Source of the DNA: Liolophura sinensis
Lineage: Eukaryota; Mollusca; Polyplacophora; Chitonida; Chitonidae
Assembly: GCF_032854445.1 (NCBI RefSeq)
Contig: NC_088295.1
Span: forward strand, 74,366,028-74,430,027
Length of the DNA: 64,000 bases
Reading direction: 5' to 3'
Part shown: in pieces, positions 59,880 to 64,000 of the stretch
Numbering within the stretch: position 1 is the first letter of the stretch
Layout of the letters: each line of letters begins with the position of its first letter
Made by a program: the position numbers and the translations under genes
Notes under the pieces: generated by a model
What the model was told of the DNA's origin: nothing
Databases searched by the model: none
The model's input: the letters and a program-made list of their open reading frames with translations, nothing else

Positions 59880-61401
59880 CTAAGCCGGAAGACAGCAGAC
59901 GGAACCACTGCCGTTCCCGTCACAGCTGTAGCTCGTGTCTTCCACAGTATATGTTCCCAATGGACAGGATGCTGCACAGATTCCGCCGCCATCACTGATG
60001 CATCCTGTAACATATGGCACCAACAGTGACATGTACAACATGTACGGTAGCAAATTTGCTCAACCTTGGAAAAATACGAAATTATAAAATAAATGTTTAG
60101 AAGACATCTGAATCTAAGCGTCAAGTCCGACATTCATGAATCACTCGTAGTGCATCAAGACGGGTCCGAGGTCGATAATCGCAAGACCCACTTCCAAATG
60201 TTCAGTAATTTTTACTTTCGTTCTTTTGCTGCTTTTGTAAAACGTTGTTTTGAAAAATGGTCTTGGGATTATTGGCTTGGAATCTCTGTTATGGTTGACA
60301 ACGGGTATAAGATTGTATCTTACGATATCTAAATTTACTCCCACTCCATCCATATTAACAATGATGGTTAAATGTGTGATTTGTTTTACGGTATACAACT
60401 GCAAGTGCACACATTCTTACATTGTGAACACGGAACACACGATGAATATTTTTACGTGAAATGAATAACGACAAATGCTCTGTGAATTTTCTCCCTACAT
60501 GCATGGGACATGGAGGCACTTATATGCTCTGTTTATTTGTTTATTTATTTATTTGATTGGTGTTTTTCTCTTATACGGCGGCGACCAGCATTATGGTGAG
60601 AGGAAACCGGGCAGAGCCCGGGGTAAACCCACGACCATCTGCAGGTTCTTACAATACTTTACATTTCATCAATGCGATACACATGTATTTCCCACAAAAT
60701 GCTTTAACGTTTTCTTTTCCGAATTTTGACGAATTCACAGATTTAATTTCGTACCAAAGTCTTTTTCACACGGTTAGCGGCAATTAGCTGGGAAATATTC
60801 CCCACAAGTGAATTGCAGATGGTGGAAAATAAAGTAAGGCTAATGAACGTCATGTTAGACCACTTTAACTGCCATTAGAGAGCTTTTTAACGCCAGTTGC
60901 CACCTAGGGCTCGTGGACATAGGGACGTGGGGTAAAATTTCATGCATTTTTAAATGAAGCCATTTACTGTATTCCCGCTAACGTTTAATTGACACTTTTC
61001 AAATGCCACAAGCTGCTTGATGTTGATTGATTCATTTACCTTATTGTGCCACATAAAGTTCAGTTAATTTCTTGTTACAAAAACTTAAGCATTAGCATCA
61101 AAAGTGTTATTTTAAGGCCTTTATGTGCTTCTAAATGTGGATTTTTACATACCTAGCTATAGGTTAAGTACAGTAAGATTAACTTACGTTCCGCGGGAGC
61201 AGGAGTAGGCGCTGGTACCGCGGCCGCGGCGGGTGTCGTCACAGGCGCGGGTGTTGGGGCTGCGGCGTAGTTATCACCACCTCCATTATAGCCACCTTTG
61301 TAACCGCCTTTGTAGCCACCTCCTTTGTAACCACCGGTGCCGGCTGAGGCCAGACACACGCACACGGTCATAACGGCCAACGTTACCAGCAAAGCATTCA
61401 T
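59880..61401 (-). CDS. Secreted Gly/Tyr- and Ala/Pro-rich protein with six-cysteine defensin-like module
   Basis: Two exons: 61401-61188 and 60004-59880, GT-AG intron, both phase 1, giving 112 aa. Residues 1-20 (MNALLVTLAVMTVCVCLASA) are a signal peptide. Next come GGYKGG-type repeats with Tyr and Lys (about 21-42), then an Ala/Pro/Thr linker (about 44-71). The C-terminal 41 residues contain six cysteines spaced C-x7-C-x3-C-x13-C-x8-CC. The x3/x13/CC spacing is that of beta-defensins and big defensins. The module has several Asp and Glu residues and only one Arg, so it is acidic, unlike antimicrobial defensins. The Gly/Tyr repeat suggests a matrix, shell, cuticle or adhesive protein. A longer in-frame start exists at 61449, but only 61401 puts a signal peptide at the N-terminus. 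A splice-acceptor-like TTCTGTTTAG lies just before it. Confidence 0.82.
60535..60650 (-). repeat. SINE family 1, partial, in the intron of the Gly-rich gene
   Basis: TTTATTTATTTATTTGATTG, then TATACGGCGGCGACCAGCAT, GGAAACCGGGCAGAGCCCGG and CCACGACCATCTGCAGG. The head is missing. Relative to the host gene (-) the SINE is in sense. Confidence 0.88.
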
Positions 61402-61755
61402 TCTAAACAGAACGGTATTCCGCCAATGATACAAAAAAGTGAAAGACAAAATCTGAAAATAGGGAGTTTATAAATTGGCAGAAGGTAGGTATTGACAGAT
61501 TGTTTTAATTAACTCTATACCTGCGTCATGTATAACGATTTCTGTTCTACCTGTTTGCATTGCCTTACCTGTTTTTCTAACTATACAACCAATCCCTTTC
61601 TCATTTAAACCTAACTGGTGACAAAACAGATCATTCAGTACACAGCACCAGAGCACAGGGATCGTTGTAGGAATGTGGGGGCGTTTTGACATCACTCTCC
61701 TGGATACCCAGAGAAACGCTATTGACCATCTTTAGGCAATGCTACGAATAACGGT

Positions 61756-61832
61756 AAACTTATTTATTTATTTCATTGGTGTTTTACGCCGTACTCAAGA
61801 ATATTTCACTTATACGACGGTGGCCAGTGTGC
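61756..61832 (-). repeat. SINE family 1, tail half (inverted pair, left)
   Basis: TTTATTTATTTATTTCATTG, GTTTTACGCCGTACTCAAGA, ATATTTCACTTATACGACGG, then breaks off. It is the inverted partner of 61955-62051. Confidence 0.9.
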
Positions 61833-61954
61833 GTATGCCTGTCCTCACAAAAGAATAACAGTAAACACACACAACTTGTACGACTATTTAGTAATGCAAT
61901 GATTAGGATACATGCTAGAATTCTATCAGATTTTATTGAGGAGACTATTGCTCA

Positions 61955-62051
61955 AGACCCGGTTTCCTCCCACCATAATGCTGGCCGCCGTCGTATAAGT
62001 GAAATATTCTTGAGTACGGCGTAAAACACCAATCAAATAAATAAATAAATA
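61955..62051 (+). repeat. SINE family 1, 3' half (inverted pair, right)
   Basis: GACCCGGTTTCCTCCCACCA, TAATGCTGGCCGCCGTCGTA, TAAGTGAAATATTCTTGAGT and a (AAAT)n tail, almost identical to the reverse complement of 61756-61832 over about 70 bp. After the tail, ATTGCTCAAGACC repeats the sequence just before the element (ATTGCTCAAGACC at about 61,948-61,960), as a target-site duplication would. Confidence 0.9.
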
Positions 62052-62109
62052 TTGCTCAAGACCAAATCTGAGAGAGGGGGCAAACAAAACAACCCCAGAC
62101 TAGCCATTG

Positions 62110-62175
62110 TGCGTGTGCGTGTGCGTTGCTGTGTGTGTGCAGCGGGTCGGGGGATGGGTGGTGGAGGGTGGGGCA
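62110..62175 (+). repeat. GT/GGGT low-complexity tract
   Basis: Runs of GTGTGC units followed by G-rich GGTGGAGG sequence. Confidence 0.8.
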
Positions 62176-62212
62176 TCTTCCGTCCCTTCCGCCTTCCCCA
62201 TTTTACTTATGA

Positions 62213-62657
62213 TTGAGTGCTTGGCGTTTAACGTCGTGCTTATCAATTTTTCTGTCATATCACGACGAAGGAATCCTGAGAGTGCACGTAATGTGCCTCC
62301 TTGTTGCAGGACGGATTTCCACCGTTCTTAGAGTCAGTGCTTGGGGTTTAACGTCATGTTCAACAATTTTTCAGTCATATGACGACGAAGGAATCCCTAG
62401 TGTGTATGTAATGTACCTCCTTGTTGCAGGACTGATTTCCACCGCTCTTAGATCTAGTGCTGCTTCACTGAGACGCCTTACGGAATGCAAGTAAGTCGCC
62501 CGAGCCATTATACTGATACGAATCAACCAGTCGTTCATGCTGAACGCCAAGCGAGGAAGTTACAACTTTCTCTTTAAAGGTCTTAGGTGTGATTCGATCT
62601 AAGATTGAGCCTGCATCTACCGCTCCGGAAGCGGACGCTCTACCAACTATTGGTCAT
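62213..62657 (-). repeat. SINE family 2 with internal tandem duplication and tRNA-like head
   Basis: The segment TGCTTGGCGTTTAACGTCGT to GACGGATTTCCACCGTTCTT (about 62,219-62,331) is repeated at about 62,339-62,451 (TGCTTGGGGTTTAACGTCAT to GACTGATTTCCACCGCTCTT). The duplication has a period of about 120 bp. The right end, read on the minus strand, is tRNA-like: GGTAGAGCGTCCGCTTCCGG, then the degenerate T-arm region CTCAATCTTAGATCGAATCA. Confidence 0.85.
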
Positions 62658-64000
62658 TTCGCTTAAGAATTGTCGTAATTATATTCATTTTCAAATGAAG
62701 AACTATCTATAGTGATCTAGTAGACTTATGGTGTTTCATTAACTAAAGATAGCCATAGTTACTCAATGCAGAAGCAGTTTATTTAGGTGTTCTTTGTTAT
62801 GTAGGCTTATATGTCAATTTACCAGTAATTAAAATTAATATACATTTCTTCCGAACAAACGCACGAACATGCAAAGAAACAATGGAAATGGCCAAGAGAG
62901 TTTATACAGCAGCCTACGACATTATGCTATTAACAGCAGGTTGACATGATGAAAAGCATACGCGCAAAGACAAAGGCGAAAGAAAAGATAAAAAATGAAT
63001 AAAATAGACCTTTTGAATAGGCAATAACCTTGTCCGATACATGGTTAATATATCTGGGCATCGTATCAGATCTTTGTGTACCAATCTTCAAACGTCCAGT
63101 CATACGTTTTCATTCATTCAATCGTCCAGAATGAAGATTAAATGTCAATAATCGCATTGTCAAATTTCCAAAACAAGAAAAACCACCAAAGAAATATAAC
63201 GCATATCAATTTATAAATTAATACGGAGCCATGTAAAGAGAAACAGTGTCTGTATCAAACACTATGATAGTTTATAAGTTGTCTTTAATCGAAATACATT
63301 TATCTATCTCACATATGCCACATACCCAACGTAGCGATTGTGTTCAATGCGATGCATAGATGCAGCCCTCAAAACCTCGTTTTCAGTGTATTTAGGCACA
63401 GCTTTGAAGCGGCAAAATATCTGGACGGAAGAAGGAATTGTTCTCATTGTAAAAGTTAAGAAACTCTCAAGGAAGGCGTTTGATAGAAAATCCAATATTT
63501 TACAATTAAACACATGTTTTATTCACACACAGGCATGTATCTAGACATTTGCATCGTTCCATAAAATGTACACCAAAACAACAATCCTCCTTGTCATAAT
63601 TCATTGGAATACAATCCAATGACCCAACAAAAGTATGTTGTTTTCTACAGTCAAGGTCGCCTAAAATTCGACTTGTACTATGCACCTAATTTACATTATA
63701 ATTATTTCATTATAGGTATTTATAGTCAGTCAGTATTAACTGATCGAATTCGTAACTTCACTTTTCGATCCCTGTGTGTGTGAAAACATCTGTGCAGATA
63801 GGTGCATGGGTCTGTGAAGGTGTGTCCTGGCGATTTTCGTCTGGCCAGACTACTCCGCCCAATTGTATCACCAGTATCACACGCCGTCACATATCTGTCT
63901 TCAGATGTCCTTGCCAGTTCCTCTTTTAAGTTAAATCCAGATTTATACCCACTTGATACATTTGAAAATATCAACGGCGATACACATAGCAATTCTAGGC
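62658..64000. other. Spacer, no recognised gene
   Basis: AT-rich sequence. Open frames at 63304-63513 (-), 63338-63544 (+) and 63726-63992 (-) show no domain or splice support that I can see. Confidence 0.5.

Noticed and set aside
1..64000. CRISPR array, operon, prokaryotic genes or integrated virus
   Set aside because: Tandem arrays here lack spacers of CRISPR type, genes are intron-split with AATAAA signals, and no viral structural or replication gene was recognised.

Overview
The window is animal nuclear DNA. Genes are split by GT-AG introns, spacers are long and AT-rich, and tRNA-derived SINEs with (AAAT)n tails are frequent. The gene set and the repeats point to a lophotrochozoan, most likely a mollusc; a brachiopod or annelid is not excluded. 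The strongest single clue is a minus-strand precursor encoding eight copies of the tetrapeptide GFGD between KR sites, the layout of achatin-type neuropeptide precursors of molluscs and annelids.

Layout. 1-9,900 is gene-poor spacer with a duplicated repeat and homopolymer tracts. 9,916-24,011 (+) is a complete nine-exon gene for mitochondrial 3-hydroxyisobutyrate dehydrogenase (HIBADH, 333 aa). It has a 17-bp second exon and two intronic tandem arrays, one of which is an amplified copy of its own exon 7 3' end. 28,169-30,415 (+) is a three-exon gene for an unrecognised protein of 258 aa with about seven membrane segments. 32,103-32,702 (-) is the achatin-like precursor. 42,807-47,106 (-) is a six-exon START-domain phosphatidylcholine transfer protein (PCTP/STARD2-like, 211 aa). 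52,050-53,650 (-) is a decayed non-LTR retrotransposon, followed by a satellite-like array to about 54,500. 56,223-56,516 (+) is the last exon of a small secreted protein ending in GRWG. 59,880-61,401 (-) is a two-exon gene for a Gly/Tyr/Lys- and Ala/Pro-rich secreted protein with a six-cysteine, defensin-spaced C-terminal module.

At least two SINE families are interspersed: a more common one with a tRNA-like head and a conserved central core, and a second one with a tRNA-like head and a tail resembling ATTC repeats. The genes do not form an operon or pathway. HIBADH (valine catabolism) and PCTP (lipid transfer) are housekeeping-type genes, and the others are secreted or membrane products. 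Exon boundaries come from reading-frame phase, GT/AG sites and remembered family sequence; no alignment or transcript was available.
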